Assembly: GCA_030524745.1 (NCBI GenBank)
Contig: JAUNGC010000019.1
Span: forward strand, 1-64,000
Length of the DNA: 64,000 nucleotides
Source: Eubacteriales bacterium
GTDB lineage: Bacteria > Bacillota > Clostridia > Lachnospirales > Lachnospiraceae
Reading direction: 5' to 3'
Translations under genes and position numbers: made by a program
Shown here: one piece after another, positions 42,900-51,033 of the stretch
How the letters are laid out: every line of letters begins with the position of its first letter
Numbering within the stretch: the stretch's first letter is position 1
Notes under the pieces: model-generated
Seen by the model: the letters and a program-made list of their open reading frames with translations, nothing else
The model's database searches: none
Told to the model about the DNA's origin: nothing

Positions 42900-42961
42900 G
42901 GGGCCGCAGAAGAGGAAATGCCGTCAGAGAAAGACGGCGTGCTTGCTCTTGCTGCGGTCCC
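42900..42961 (+). ncRNA. stable 62-nt rod-like RNA structure (leader element)
   Basis: Three stems in series: GGGGCCGCAG/CTGCGGTCCC (10 bp with one G-T), AAGAG/CTCTT (5 bp), and GCCGTC/GACGGC (6 bp) closing a 7-nt loop. No T run follows, so it is not an ordinary terminator. It sits in the 5' leader of the hydrolase gene at 43005. Confidence 0.4.
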
Positions 42962-43004
42962 GACTATTATGGGGCTCAAAAGCCAGGGACAGGGGAGGCA
43001 TTGG

Positions 43005-43964
43005 ATGAGGAGAGAAGAGTTTTATTTCGATTCCAGAGACGGGGAAACGAAAATACATGCGGTAAAATGGATACCGGACGGGAAGCCGGTCTGCATTTTG
43101 CAGATCGTACACGGTATGGCCGAATATATCGCGCGTTACGACAGGCTGGCGCAGAAGCTTGCAAAAGAAGGCATTCTGGTGACGGGAGAAGATCATCTCG
43201 GACATGGTCTGAGCGTTTGCGGCAAGGCCGGGGAAACGGATCATCCGCTGGGGTATTTTTGCAGCCATGATCCTGCTACCGTGGTGGTGCGGGATGTGCA
43301 CCGTTTAAAGAAGATCGTGCAGGAACAATATCCGGGAACGCCCTATCTGATTATGGGGCACAGCATGGGGTCTTTTATCACGCGCAATTATCTGTGCCGT
43401 TACGGAACCGGAATTGACGGCGTTATCATTATGGGAACCGGCATGCAGCCGCGGATTGTGGTAAAAGCTGCCAAAGGGCTTTCTGTGATTTTGGGAAAAA
43501 TCCAGGGTGAAAAGCATGTGAGCAAATTTGTGGACAGACTGGCCTTTGGCAGCTATAATAAGCGGATTGACAACCCGGCGTCCGGCATGGACTGGCTTTC
43601 GGGGGATGCCGGCGAGGTGCAGAAATATCTGGACGATCCGCTCTGCGGATTTACCTTCACGCTGAACGGGTTTTCAACGCTGTTTGAACTGATCGACAGG
43701 CTTTATGACCGGGACAGTCTGGCGAAGATGCCGCCGGAACTTCCAGTGCTTTTTGTGGCGGGAGAGAAGGACCCGGTGGGAGATTACGGCCGGGCGGTGA
43801 AACAGGTGGCGGAAAGCTTCCGGGCGCTCGGCATGCGGAAGGTGGAGTGTAAGCTTTATCCCGAAATGCGCCATGAACTGGTCAACGAAACCGGAAGGGA
43901 AACGGTGGATGAGGATATCCTGAACTGGGTCCGCAAGACGGTGGAAGAACAAAAAGAGCAGTGA
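43005..43964 (+). CDS. alpha/beta hydrolase, monoacylglycerol-lipase-like
   Basis: 319 residues. The oxyanion segment QIVHGMAEYIARYDRLA, DHLGHG, the nucleophile elbow MGHSMGSF, catalytic Asp in VAGEKDPVGDYG and His in EMRHELVNE match the hydrolase_4/PldB-like lipases. There is no signal peptide, so it is cytoplasmic or loosely membrane-attached. It may act on lysophospholipids or monoglycerides. ATG 43005 follows GGGGAGG by 6 bp. A frame open to 42918 runs through the structured leader and is not accepted. Confidence 0.87.
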   Translation: MRREEFYFDSRDGETKIHAVKWIPDGKPVCILQIVHGMAEYIARYDRLAQKLAKEGILVTGEDHLGHGLSVCGKAGETDHPLGYFCSHDPATVVVRDVHRLKKIVQEQYPGTPYLIMGHSMGSFITRNYLCRYGTGIDGVIIMGTGMQPRIVVKAAKGLSVILGKIQGEKHVSKFVDRLAFGSYNKRIDNPASGMDWLSGDAGEVQKYLDDPLCGFTFTLNGFSTLFELIDRLYDRDSLAKMPPELPVLFVAGEKDPVGDYGRAVKQVAESFRALGMRKVECKLYPEMRHELVNETGRETVDEDILNWVRKTVEEQKEQ

Positions 43965-43986
43965 CGGAAAGAAAAGAGGATTTTTC

Positions 43987-44622
43987 GTGAAAGAAAGTAT
44001 AGCAGGAATACGAATCAAAATACGGACTGCCGGTCTGATATTCCTATTTATCCTGACGGCGTGGGCGACGCCGGTCCGCGCCGCAGAATTGCAGAGCGGC
44101 GAAGCTACATCGGGACAGGAAGCCGAAGTTTTACAGGCGGAAGCCGGGGAATCCGGTGAGGAAGAGGAACCGGCGCACAGCCTGAGCAAAGAGGAATTGT
44201 CTGCTTTATTGGATTTTGTGAAGGAAAAATGGGACGCCGGAGAACTGGAAAATGAAGAGACGATTCAAAAGGCGATTGAAGAGGGCGAAGAAAAGTTTGA
44301 CGTTGTATTGCAGGAGAGCGAGAGAAATCAACTCACGGATGTGATACAAAAGCTGGATGCGCTGGGACTCAATCACGATACGGCGATCGATCTGGCCGGG
44401 AAGCTGTATGAAGAGCATGGCGATAAGCTGGCGGAGAACTTTCAGAGTTTGTACGAAGAATTTGGAGAAAAGCTGGCGGACAGCGCGGAACAGATCCTTC
44501 AGGAACAGGTGGTGGAACCTGCGAAGGAAACCGCAAAGGCGGTCGTGGAAGATACGGCGAAGAACTTCTGGCAGGATTTGAAAAACAGCGTAGTTTCCTT
44601 TTTCCGGAATATATTTTCCTGA
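43987..44622 (+). CDS. secreted helical protein of unknown function
   Basis: 211 residues. An N-terminal signal peptide (IRTAGLIFLFILTAWATPVRAA) is followed by a Glu-rich linker and a mostly helical domain: SLSKEELSALLDFVKEKWDAGELE, ESERNQLTDVIQKLDALGL, and an amphipathic C-terminus ending NSVVSFFRNIFS that may contact the membrane. I do not recognise the family. GTG 43987 has AGAGGA upstream and lies 23 bp after the hydrolase gene, so they are probably co-transcribed. Confidence 0.7.
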   Translation: MKESIAGIRIKIRTAGLIFLFILTAWATPVRAAELQSGEATSGQEAEVLQAEAGESGEEEEPAHSLSKEELSALLDFVKEKWDAGELENEETIQKAIEEGEEKFDVVLQESERNQLTDVIQKLDALGLNHDTAIDLAGKLYEEHGDKLAENFQSLYEEFGEKLADSAEQILQEQVVEPAKETAKAVVEDTAKNFWQDLKNSVVSFFRNIFS

Positions 44623-44705
44623 GAAAGGAATACTTAATAGGCAAAGAAAGAATTGCGCCGTCATGCGGTCATTTTACCCGCTTATGCGCAGAAAAGAGGG
44701 AAAAT

Positions 44706-45683
44706 ATGAGAATAGCTTTTTTTTCAACCAAACCGTATGATAAGATATGGTTTGAGCCGATGGGCAGAGATTACGGATATGATATGCATTTCATAGAACT
44801 GCCTTTCAATGAAGACACGGTCTATCTGGCAAAGGGGCATGATTTTGTATGTATTTTCGTCAATGATTATGTCAATGCGCATATGATCGATCAATTGTGC
44901 GAGATGGGCGTGAAAGCTTTGCTTTTGCGAAGCGCAGGATTTAATAATGTGGATTTTCAGTCCGCTAAAGGCAGGCTGCCCGTGCTCAGGGTTCCCAGCT
45001 ACAGTCCGGAGGCGGTTGCGGAATATGCGATGGCGATGCTTCTGACGGTAAACCGCTATACGCACAAGGCATATAACCGGACCAGAGATTTTAACATGAA
45101 TATCAACGGATTTATCGGAACGGATTTAAATCATAAGGTTGCAGGCGTGATCGGAACCGGAAAGATCGGACAGGCGATGATCCGGATTTTCAAAGGATTT
45201 AATATGCAGGTGCTGGCTTATGATCCCTACCCGAATCCGAATCTGGACGTGAAGTATGTGGAACTGAATGAACTGCTTTCAAAGGCGGATTTTATATCGC
45301 TGCATTGTCCGCTGACTGACAGCACGAAATATATCATTAACAGGGAAAGCATTGCGCTGATGAAGGACGGCGTATATCTGGTCAATACTTCCAGAGGGGC
45401 GCTGGTGGATACGGAGGCGCTCATAGAGGGATTAAAAAACAAAAAATTCGGCGGCGTCGGTCTGGATGTTTACGAAGAGGAGGAAGGGCTTTTCTTTGAG
45501 GACAAATCTGCGGATATCATGCAGGACGAACATCTTGCCAGACTGATGACATTTCCGAACGTGCTGGTCACTTCCCATATGGGATTTTTTACAGTGGAAG
45601 CGATGCAGGCGATTGCGACGGAAACGCTGGAAAACGCATATGCGGTGGAGCACGGTCTGCCGCTGAATAATCTGGTGAGTTAA
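44706..45683 (+). CDS. D-2-hydroxyacid (D-lactate-type) dehydrogenase
   Basis: 325 residues. NAD motif GVIGTGKIGQ, then catalytic Arg in NTSRGALVDTEAL, Glu in GVGLDVYEEE and His in SHMGFFT. LLLRSAGFNNVD and VPSYSPEAVAEYAMAMLLTVNR match the fermentative D-lactate dehydrogenase (LdhA/VanH) group. It probably reduces pyruvate to D-lactate to recycle NADH, or a bulkier 2-keto acid. AGAGGG precedes ATG 44706. A DUF624 gene follows. Confidence 0.92.
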   Translation: MRIAFFSTKPYDKIWFEPMGRDYGYDMHFIELPFNEDTVYLAKGHDFVCIFVNDYVNAHMIDQLCEMGVKALLLRSAGFNNVDFQSAKGRLPVLRVPSYSPEAVAEYAMAMLLTVNRYTHKAYNRTRDFNMNINGFIGTDLNHKVAGVIGTGKIGQAMIRIFKGFNMQVLAYDPYPNPNLDVKYVELNELLSKADFISLHCPLTDSTKYIINRESIALMKDGVYLVNTSRGALVDTEALIEGLKNKKFGGVGLDVYEEEEGLFFEDKSADIMQDEHLARLMTFPNVLVTSHMGFFTVEAMQAIATETLENAYAVEHGLPLNNLVS

Positions 45684-45736
45684 GGCGGCCGGTATATACC
45701 GCCGGGAAAAACAAGAGAGAAAGAGGGAAACGAGAA

Positions 45737-46537
45737 ATGAAACTATTTAACCTTGACAGCCCCATAATGGTTTTTCTGACAAAGGTCGGAAATCTGATGA
45801 TTCTGAATGTTCTGACGATTGTGCTTTGCATCCCTGTGATAACGGCCGGAGATGCGGTCACAGCGTTGTACTATGTAACGATCAAGATGGCCAGGGGGGA
45901 CGATCCTTACATTATAAGGAATTATTTTAAATCTTTTAAAGAGAATTTCAGGCAGGCGACGATATTGTGGATTCTCATGCTGATTGTGACCGCGGTTCTT
46001 TATGCGGATATCAGGATTGTTTTTTCCGGAATGGAGGGGACCATTGCGACGGTCATGAAAGTGGTTATTATCGTCGTAACCGCCTTTGCTGTGTTGACCG
46101 GGCTTTACATTTTCCCGGTATTGTCCAGGTTTGAAAATACGATAAAACAGACGATCAAGAATGCGTTTCTGATGAGCATTCTGAGCCTGCCGAGAAGCAT
46201 TCTCATTATCGTGATCCATCTGTTGCCGGTGCTTCTTGTCCTGATTTCCGTGAATACGCTTCCCATCATGTTCCTGCTGGGATTTTCTACGGTGGCCTAC
46301 TTATGCAGCATGAATTATGTGAAAGTATTCAAGCGGTTTGAGCCGGAGGAAGAAGATCCGGCAGGCGGTGAAGATCTGGCTCCGCTGTCTTTTATCGTTG
46401 AAGAGGAAAGGGCGAAGCAGGAAGAGATCGCGGCGAAAGAGGCGGCCCAAAAGGCTGCGGAGGAGGCCGGGGCGGATGTCCGGCAGGCGGAAGACAATAT
46501 TGAAAATCAGGCTGAAACAGAGCGGTCCGAATCCTGA
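45737..46537 (+). CDS. DUF624 (YesL-type) membrane protein
   Basis: 266 residues. Five or so membrane helices; the N-terminus MKLFNLDSPIMVFLTKVGNLMILNVLTIVLCIPVITAGDAVTALYYVTIKM is typical of the YesL family, often found near sugar ABC transporters. The C-terminal 60 residues are charged and Glu/Ala-rich (KQEEIAAKEAAQKAAEEAGA), likely cytosolic coiled coil. The role is unknown. AGAGGGAAACG precedes ATG 45737. The sugar ABC ATPase gene follows 224 bp downstream. Confidence 0.82.
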   Translation: MKLFNLDSPIMVFLTKVGNLMILNVLTIVLCIPVITAGDAVTALYYVTIKMARGDDPYIIRNYFKSFKENFRQATILWILMLIVTAVLYADIRIVFSGMEGTIATVMKVVIIVVTAFAVLTGLYIFPVLSRFENTIKQTIKNAFLMSILSLPRSILIIVIHLLPVLLVLISVNTLPIMFLLGFSTVAYLCSMNYVKVFKRFEPEEEDPAGGEDLAPLSFIVEEERAKQEEIAAKEAAQKAAEEAGADVRQAEDNIENQAETERSES

Positions 46538-46761
46538 AAACCGACATGGAATGGCGGCGGGACAAAATGTACAGTTGAAAAGAATACAATTTGTTCAACT
46601 TGACGGGAGTTTATGGGGACAAAAATATTTTTTAGCATTTTTAACAACCTTCTAAAAAAAGTTTGTGGAATACTGGTATAGCCAAAGTGAAATGATTCAG
46701 GTATACTTGTCATAGACTTAGTTGAGGGGCACTCGACAAAAATTAAAGGGAGGCAACAAAA

Positions 46762-47871
46762 ATGGCAAGTTTATCTTTAAAGAACATCTGCAAAGTTTAT
46801 CCCAACGGTTTTGAAGCGGTTAAGAACTTCAACCTTGAGATCGCAGACAAAGAGTTCATCATCTTCGTAGGACCTTCAGGTTGTGGTAAATCCACCACCC
46901 TTCGTATGATCGCAGGTCTGGAAGATATCTCTTCCGGCGAACTGAAGATCGGCGACAGAGTTGTGAACGACGTAGAACCCAAGGACAGAGATATCGCAAT
47001 GGTATTCCAGAACTACGCTCTGTATCCTCATATGACTGTATATGATAACATGGCTTTCGGTCTGAAGTTAAGAAAAGTACCGAAGGATGAAATTGATAAG
47101 ATGGTGAAAGAAGCTGCGAAGATCCTCGACCTGACACAGTTGCTTGACCGTAAACCGAAGGCTCTGTCCGGTGGTCAGAGACAGCGTGTTGCTATGGGAC
47201 GTGCTATCGTTCGTAACCCCAAGGTATTCCTGATGGACGAACCTCTGTCCAACCTGGATGCTAAGCTGCGTGTACAGATGCGTATTGAGATCGCTAAGCT
47301 GCATCAGAGACTGGGCACCACCATCATCTATGTAACACATGACCAGACAGAAGCTATGACACTGGGTACCAGAATCGTAGTTATGAAGGACGGCGTTGTT
47401 CAGCAGGTTGATACACCTCAGAACCTGTATGAGAAGCCTCAGAACCTGTTCGTAGCAGGATTCATGGGATCTCCTCAGATGAACTTTATGGATGCTAAGG
47501 TTAAGATCAGCGGCAGCAATGCAAGCCTTGAAGTAGCAGGTAAGGAAATTCCGTTACCGCCCGCTAAGGCGAAGAAGCTGATCGACGGCGGCTATGATGG
47601 AAAGACAGTTACCATGGGTATCCGTCCTGAAGATGTTTACGATTCCGAGATGTTCATTGAAACAGCGAAATGCGTATTCACATCTACCATCAGAGTATAC
47701 GAACTGCTCGGTGCAGAAGTGTTCCTGTATTTCGATCTTGGCGACTTCCCGATCACTGCAAGAGTTGATCCTCGTACAACTGCAAGACCGGGTGATGAAG
47801 TTAGATTTGCATTCGATATCGAGAAGATTCATATCTTTGACAAAGAGACAGAGCAGACCATCACAAACTAA
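46762..47871 (+). CDS. msmX: sugar ABC transporter ATPase (MsmX/UgpC type)
   Basis: 369 residues. Walker A GPSGCGKST, signature LSGGQRQRVAMGRAIVR, Walker B VFLMDEPLSNLDAKLR, H-loop VTHDQTEAM, and a C-terminal OB-type MalK domain (VTMGIRPEDVYDSEMF). These orphan ATPases energise several carbohydrate permeases. No sugar permease is nearby. The codon use (GCT, GTT, CGT, AAG, CTG; few GCG/CCG) differs from the neighbours and resembles hup, pointing to high expression. GGGAGG precedes ATG 46762. The 224-bp region upstream has A/T-rich tracts and a TATACT (46702-46707) but no clear -35. Confidence 0.93.
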   Translation: MASLSLKNICKVYPNGFEAVKNFNLEIADKEFIIFVGPSGCGKSTTLRMIAGLEDISSGELKIGDRVVNDVEPKDRDIAMVFQNYALYPHMTVYDNMAFGLKLRKVPKDEIDKMVKEAAKILDLTQLLDRKPKALSGGQRQRVAMGRAIVRNPKVFLMDEPLSNLDAKLRVQMRIEIAKLHQRLGTTIIYVTHDQTEAMTLGTRIVVMKDGVVQQVDTPQNLYEKPQNLFVAGFMGSPQMNFMDAKVKISGSNASLEVAGKEIPLPPAKAKKLIDGGYDGKTVTMGIRPEDVYDSEMFIETAKCVFTSTIRVYELLGAEVFLYFDLGDFPITARVDPRTTARPGDEVRFAFDIEKIHIFDKETEQTITN

Positions 47872-47881
47872 AAGAAACGGC

Positions 47882-47912
47882 AAGGGGAGATGCGAAAGCG
47901 TCTCCCCTTTTT
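47882..47912 (+). terminator. msmX terminator
   Basis: AAGGGGAGA (47882-47890) pairs with TCTCCCCTT (47901-47909) around a GCGAAAGC-like loop and ends with a six-T run. A textbook terminator. Confidence 0.92.
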
Positions 47913-48075
47913 TCATGGCGCCAGGCGTGGGCTGGTAACGGTGCGGCCGGAGGGGGAACTGTTGCAGGGGGCCTGTTACTGACAAAATTATCTTGCATAA
48001 TGCATAAGCATGTTTTATTATTAATGTGTAGTTTTGTTAATTATATCTGAACATTTAAGAATGAGAGGAACAGAC

Positions 48076-49164
48076 ATGATTTCTAATCAGGTAATTCAGA
48101 CCAGTATTGATGAACTGAGAGCTATCACAAAGGTTGACATCTATATTTTTGATCTGGATGGAATGAAGATAGCGAGCACTTCGGATGAAATTGGGATTTC
48201 CAGGGATATCGTCTCCAGCTTTGCCAGTTCTCCGGCGGACAGCCAGGTGGTTGGCGGATATCATTTCCTGAAAATTCTGGATGACGGGGAAGTTGCATAT
48301 GTATTGGCGGCAAAGGGCGGCAATGACGACGCTTACATGATTGGAAAGATTGCAGTAAGCCAGATTCAGAATCTGATCGTAGCATATAAGGAGCGTTTTG
48401 ACCGGAACAACTTCTTCCAGAATTTGATTCTGGATAACCTGCTGCTCGTGGATATTTATAATCGCGCGCAGAAACTCCATATTGAAGTAGAAGGACCGCG
48501 CATCGTCTATATTGTTGAGACGAGGCTGGAAAAGGATAACAGCGCGATGGAACTGTTAAAGAGCCTTTTTACCAGTCAGAATGGGGACTACATTACGGCT
48601 GTGGATGAGAAATATATCATCCTGATCAAGTCTCTGGACAGGGATACGTCGCCGGAGACGCTGCAGCAGATTGCGGATACGATTGTGGATATGATGAACA
48701 GCGAAGCGATGCTGAATGTCCGCGTCGCTTACGGTACGGTGGTACATGAACTGCGCGAGGTATCCAAATCTTATAAGGAAGCGACGATGGCCATGGATGT
48801 GGGCCGCATCTTCTATGCGGAAAAGAATGTGATCGCGTACTCCACGCTTGGAATCGGACGTTTGATTTATCAGCTTCCCGTGAATCTGTGCCGTATTTTT
48901 ATCGAAGAGATTTTCGATGGAAACCAGGTTTACGACATGGATGAAGAAACTCTGACCACGATCAATAAATTTTTCGAAAACAATCTGAACGTATCGGAAA
49001 CGAGCCGTCAGCTTTTTATCCACCGCAATACGCTGGTATACCGGATTGAGAAGCTTCAGAAAGCGACCGGACTGGATATCCGCACGTTTGATGACGCGCT
49101 GACGTTCAAAATTGCGATGATGGTCGTAAATTATATGAAATATCTGGATACATTGGACTATTGA
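48076..49164 (+). CDS. CdaR/PucR-type transcriptional regulator
   Basis: 362 residues. The N-terminal sugar-diacid-recognition-like domain (IDELRAITKVDIYIFDLDGMKIAST) and a GGDEF-like central region are followed by a C-terminal PucR helix-turn-helix (LNVSETSRQLFIHRNTLVYRIEKLQKATGLDIRTFDDALTFKIAMM). CdaR relatives regulate use of sugar acids. GAGAGGAAC precedes ATG 48076; ATG 48061 would add five residues. It is read in the same direction as msmX, after its terminator, so its target genes are not obvious. Confidence 0.85.
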   Translation: MISNQVIQTSIDELRAITKVDIYIFDLDGMKIASTSDEIGISRDIVSSFASSPADSQVVGGYHFLKILDDGEVAYVLAAKGGNDDAYMIGKIAVSQIQNLIVAYKERFDRNNFFQNLILDNLLLVDIYNRAQKLHIEVEGPRIVYIVETRLEKDNSAMELLKSLFTSQNGDYITAVDEKYIILIKSLDRDTSPETLQQIADTIVDMMNSEAMLNVRVAYGTVVHELREVSKSYKEATMAMDVGRIFYAEKNVIAYSTLGIGRLIYQLPVNLCRIFIEEIFDGNQVYDMDEETLTTINKFFENNLNVSETSRQLFIHRNTLVYRIEKLQKATGLDIRTFDDALTFKIAMMVVNYMKYLDTLDY

Positions 49165-49178
49165 TTTTTGCGGATGAC

Positions 49179-49210
49179 GAGCCGGACCGACCCGTTTGGA
49201 ACGGGACCGG
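49179..49210 (+). terminator. hairpin after the CdaR-like gene
   Basis: GCCGGACCGACCCGTT pairs with AACGGGACCGGC (one internal asymmetric loop). There is no T run; it may be part of the tandem terminator that follows. Confidence 0.45.
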
Positions 49211-49240
49211 CATGTTATAAACGGGATAGTATTTCAGGGA

Positions 49241-49280
49241 AGAACCGGAAAGGGAGTCTGCTCTCGATCCGGTTCTTTGT
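49241..49280 (+). terminator. terminator before the SUFU-domain gene
   Basis: AGAACCGGA (49241-49249) pairs with TCCGGTTCT (49268-49276) followed by TTG. The loop of 18 nt is large. Confidence 0.6.
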
Positions 49281-49306
49281 AAGAGGAAGGGAAGGAGAGG
49301 ATTTTT

Positions 49307-50230
49307 ATGAAAAATCCGGATAATCCGTCGGGCGTTTTGTGCCAGGCTATTATAGAGAGCGTTATGCTGTTAAAAGACGGAAGTATCGTTGCAGGATGTA
49401 ATCTGCTGTCCGGAACAGTAAAAGAAGGGGATAAGCTGTTTTGTATTGACGGCGTGGGGAGACAGTGTGTTCCGGTCACGGTTGCGGGAATTGTGATTCC
49501 GCAGAAAGGCGTGGCCGCGAGCATTACGGCCGGACAGGAAAAAGGAAACCGCGCTGCTTTTAAAATGACAGAATGTAAGATTACGGACCTGCACGTGGGA
49601 CATATGCTGCAAAATGAACCGGAGGAAATTCTTTATACGGAGGCGCCGGGATGGGATGCGATTACGGCGCTTTTTGAAAAACAGTATCCGGGACAGAAGC
49701 ATCCGGCGCACTTTGGAATATATGCATGTTTGAAAGCGGGTGAAACGGGGCCGCTGGACGGCATCAGCGTCTATCAGGCAAAAGAATATTTTCATTTTGT
49801 CACATACGGACTTTCGGAATTATATGAAAAACAAAACGGCAATCCAAATAGAAGCGGCTATGGTTTCGAACTGACCGTAAAACTGAAAAAAGAGGGATTG
49901 GAAAATCCGGCGCTGGAAGTTCGCCATATGTGCAGTATTTTGCAGATGATCGCGGGTATTACGACGAACGGCGGACATCAGTTTCTGCCGGGGCAGATTC
50001 TGCCGCTGAGTAAGCAGCGGGGACTGGACGTAAACGGAAAATCACGAATCACGGGATTTATCACCAGGGCGGATGAAATCGGAAACCTGGTTACGCCGTT
50101 TGGAAACGTGGCTTTGATACAACTGGCCGGCGTGACAACGGATGAGATGGAACAACTGAAAAATAAGGAACTGACGCTGAAACAGATGGAAGAAAGGATT
50201 CCGGCGGGAATAACAGATTACAAAAGATAA
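49307..50230 (+). CDS. EF-Tu-domain-2-like barrel fused to a SUFU domain
   Basis: 307 residues. Residues 114-300 match the suppressor-of-fused (SUFU) domain: PGWDAITALFEKQYPGQ, HFGIYACLK, GPLDGISVYQAKEYFHFVTYGLSELYE, GYGFELTVKL and VTPFGNVALIQLAGVT. Residues about 11-88 (LLKDGSIVAGCNLLSGTVKEGDKLFCIDG...TVAGIV...ASITAGQEKG) resemble the second beta-barrel of EF-Tu-like GTPases, without any GTPase domain. Bacterial SUFU proteins are often toxin-immunity or polymorphic-system partners. GGAGAGGA precedes ATG 49307. No toxin is adjacent. Confidence 0.75.
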   Translation: MKNPDNPSGVLCQAIIESVMLLKDGSIVAGCNLLSGTVKEGDKLFCIDGVGRQCVPVTVAGIVIPQKGVAASITAGQEKGNRAAFKMTECKITDLHVGHMLQNEPEEILYTEAPGWDAITALFEKQYPGQKHPAHFGIYACLKAGETGPLDGISVYQAKEYFHFVTYGLSELYEKQNGNPNRSGYGFELTVKLKKEGLENPALEVRHMCSILQMIAGITTNGGHQFLPGQILPLSKQRGLDVNGKSRITGFITRADEIGNLVTPFGNVALIQLAGVTTDEMEQLKNKELTLKQMEERIPAGITDYKR

Positions 50231-50234
50231 AAAA

Positions 50235-50260
50235 TTCCCGGCTCATGAAATTTCGGGAAC
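50235..50260 (+). terminator. weak hairpin after the SUFU gene
   Basis: TTCCCG...CGGGAA pairs across a loop of about 14 nt. It is followed by a stronger stem 15 bp further on. Confidence 0.35.
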
Positions 50261-50274
50261 GAACGCGTGCTGCA

Positions 50275-50308
50275 GTAACAGTTCAGAAAAATCGGAACTG
50301 TTACTTTT
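50275..50308 (+). terminator. terminator after the SUFU gene
   Basis: AGTAACAGTTC (about 50274-50284) pairs with GAACTGTTACT (50294-50304) around ten bases, then TTTT. Confidence 0.75.
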
Positions 50309-50369
50309 GACATGCGGTCGCCTGTCGGTCGGCTTTTTTGTCGGCCAGCGGGCGGCTTGCTTTCTCCGC

Positions 50370-50398
50370 TTGACAGGACACTGTGCAAAGTGTAGGAT
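50370..50398 (+). promoter_or_regulatory. sigma-A promoter of the HMA-domain gene
   Basis: TTGACA (50370-50375), a 17-bp spacer and TAGGAT (50393-50398). A terminator and an operator-like dyad lie between it and the gene at 50508. Confidence 0.65.
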
Positions 50399-50421
50399 AT
50401 AAATGTATCAAAGAACAATAT

Positions 50422-50446
50422 CCGCCGTTTGAAAAGGCGGTTTTTT
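50422..50446 (+). terminator. terminator/attenuator in the HMA leader
   Basis: CCGCC (50422-50426) pairs with GGCGG (50436-50440), loop of nine, then six T. It lies about 20 nt after the predicted start. Confidence 0.6.
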
Positions 50447-50454
50447 ATCAACAT

Positions 50455-50476
50455 TTGGTTAGTTTTAACTAATCAA
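50455..50476. promoter_or_regulatory. operator-like dyad TTGGTTAGTT-TT-AACTAATCAA
   Basis: A 10-bp inverted repeat with one mismatch around a 2-bp centre, 31 bp before the HMA gene start. The TTAG...CTAA core looks like sites of DtxR/Fur-type metalloregulators. Which regulator binds is unknown. Confidence 0.5.
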
Positions 50477-50507
50477 AAAGCGGATGCATGGCAGAAAGGA
50501 GAAACAT

Positions 50508-50879
50508 ATGTCAGGAGAAATTTCAACTGCGATTATAGTGGCGGGACTTGTGGTGATTTGTGTGCTTTCGGTGAAGAGTTATATGAAAAAGCTGCGAAAC
50601 GGATGCTGCGGCGGCGGAGACGGTCCGGAAAAGAAGGTTAAGGTTGCCGATAAGAATAAGGAACATTATTCTTATACCGTTCAAGCCGTAATTGACGGCA
50701 TGGTCTGCGGAAACTGCGCGACCCGTGTGGAAAACGCTTTTAACCGTATGGACGGCGTTTGGGCCAGAGTGGATCTGGGGCAGAAGCAGGCGACGATACG
50801 GAGCAAAGAACCGCTGAAAGAGGAGGACATTAAAGATGTGGTCCGGCAGGCGGGCTATACGGTAATGAAAATCAGTTGA
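50508..50879 (+). CDS. membrane-anchored HMA metal-binding protein
   Basis: 123 residues. One N-terminal helix (STAIIVAGLVVICVLSVKSY) runs into a Cys-rich motif NGCCGGG, as in FeoB-associated Cys-rich membrane proteins. A C-terminal heavy-metal-associated domain follows, with GMVCGNCATRVENAF (the C-x2-C ligands), DGVWARVDLGQKQATI and VRQAGYTV. It could bind Cu, Zn or Fe at the membrane. AAAGGAG precedes ATG 50508. No transporter follows directly, so it is not a broken CopA by context. The upstream dyad suggests metal-dependent regulation. Confidence 0.82.
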   Translation: MSGEISTAIIVAGLVVICVLSVKSYMKKLRNGCCGGGDGPEKKVKVADKNKEHYSYTVQAVIDGMVCGNCATRVENAFNRMDGVWARVDLGQKQATIRSKEPLKEEDIKDVVRQAGYTVMKIS

Positions 50880-50889
50880 AACTATTTTG

Positions 50890-50926
50890 ACGGCTTCGGG
50901 CTATTGCAGTCCGGGGCCGTTTTACC
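50890..50926 (+). terminator. terminator after the HMA gene
   Basis: CGGC-TT-CGG pairs with CCG-G-GGCCG and is followed by TTTT. It lies directly before a large perfect palindrome. Confidence 0.5.
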
Positions 50927-50970
50927 CTCCGTATACAAAGTGATACACGCTTCTTTGTATACGGAGGGTA
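50923..50970. repeat. 18-bp perfect inverted repeat
   Basis: TACCCTCCGTATACAAAG (50923-50940) is perfectly complementary to 50953-50970 around a 12-nt loop. Flanks are T-rich on both sides. It may be a bidirectional terminator or a palindromic repeat element. Confidence 0.8.
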
Positions 50971-51033
50971 TTATATTACGTTTTCATACCTGACCCAATA
51001 GATGAATAGAATAAGAATGAAGGAGGGACAGGC

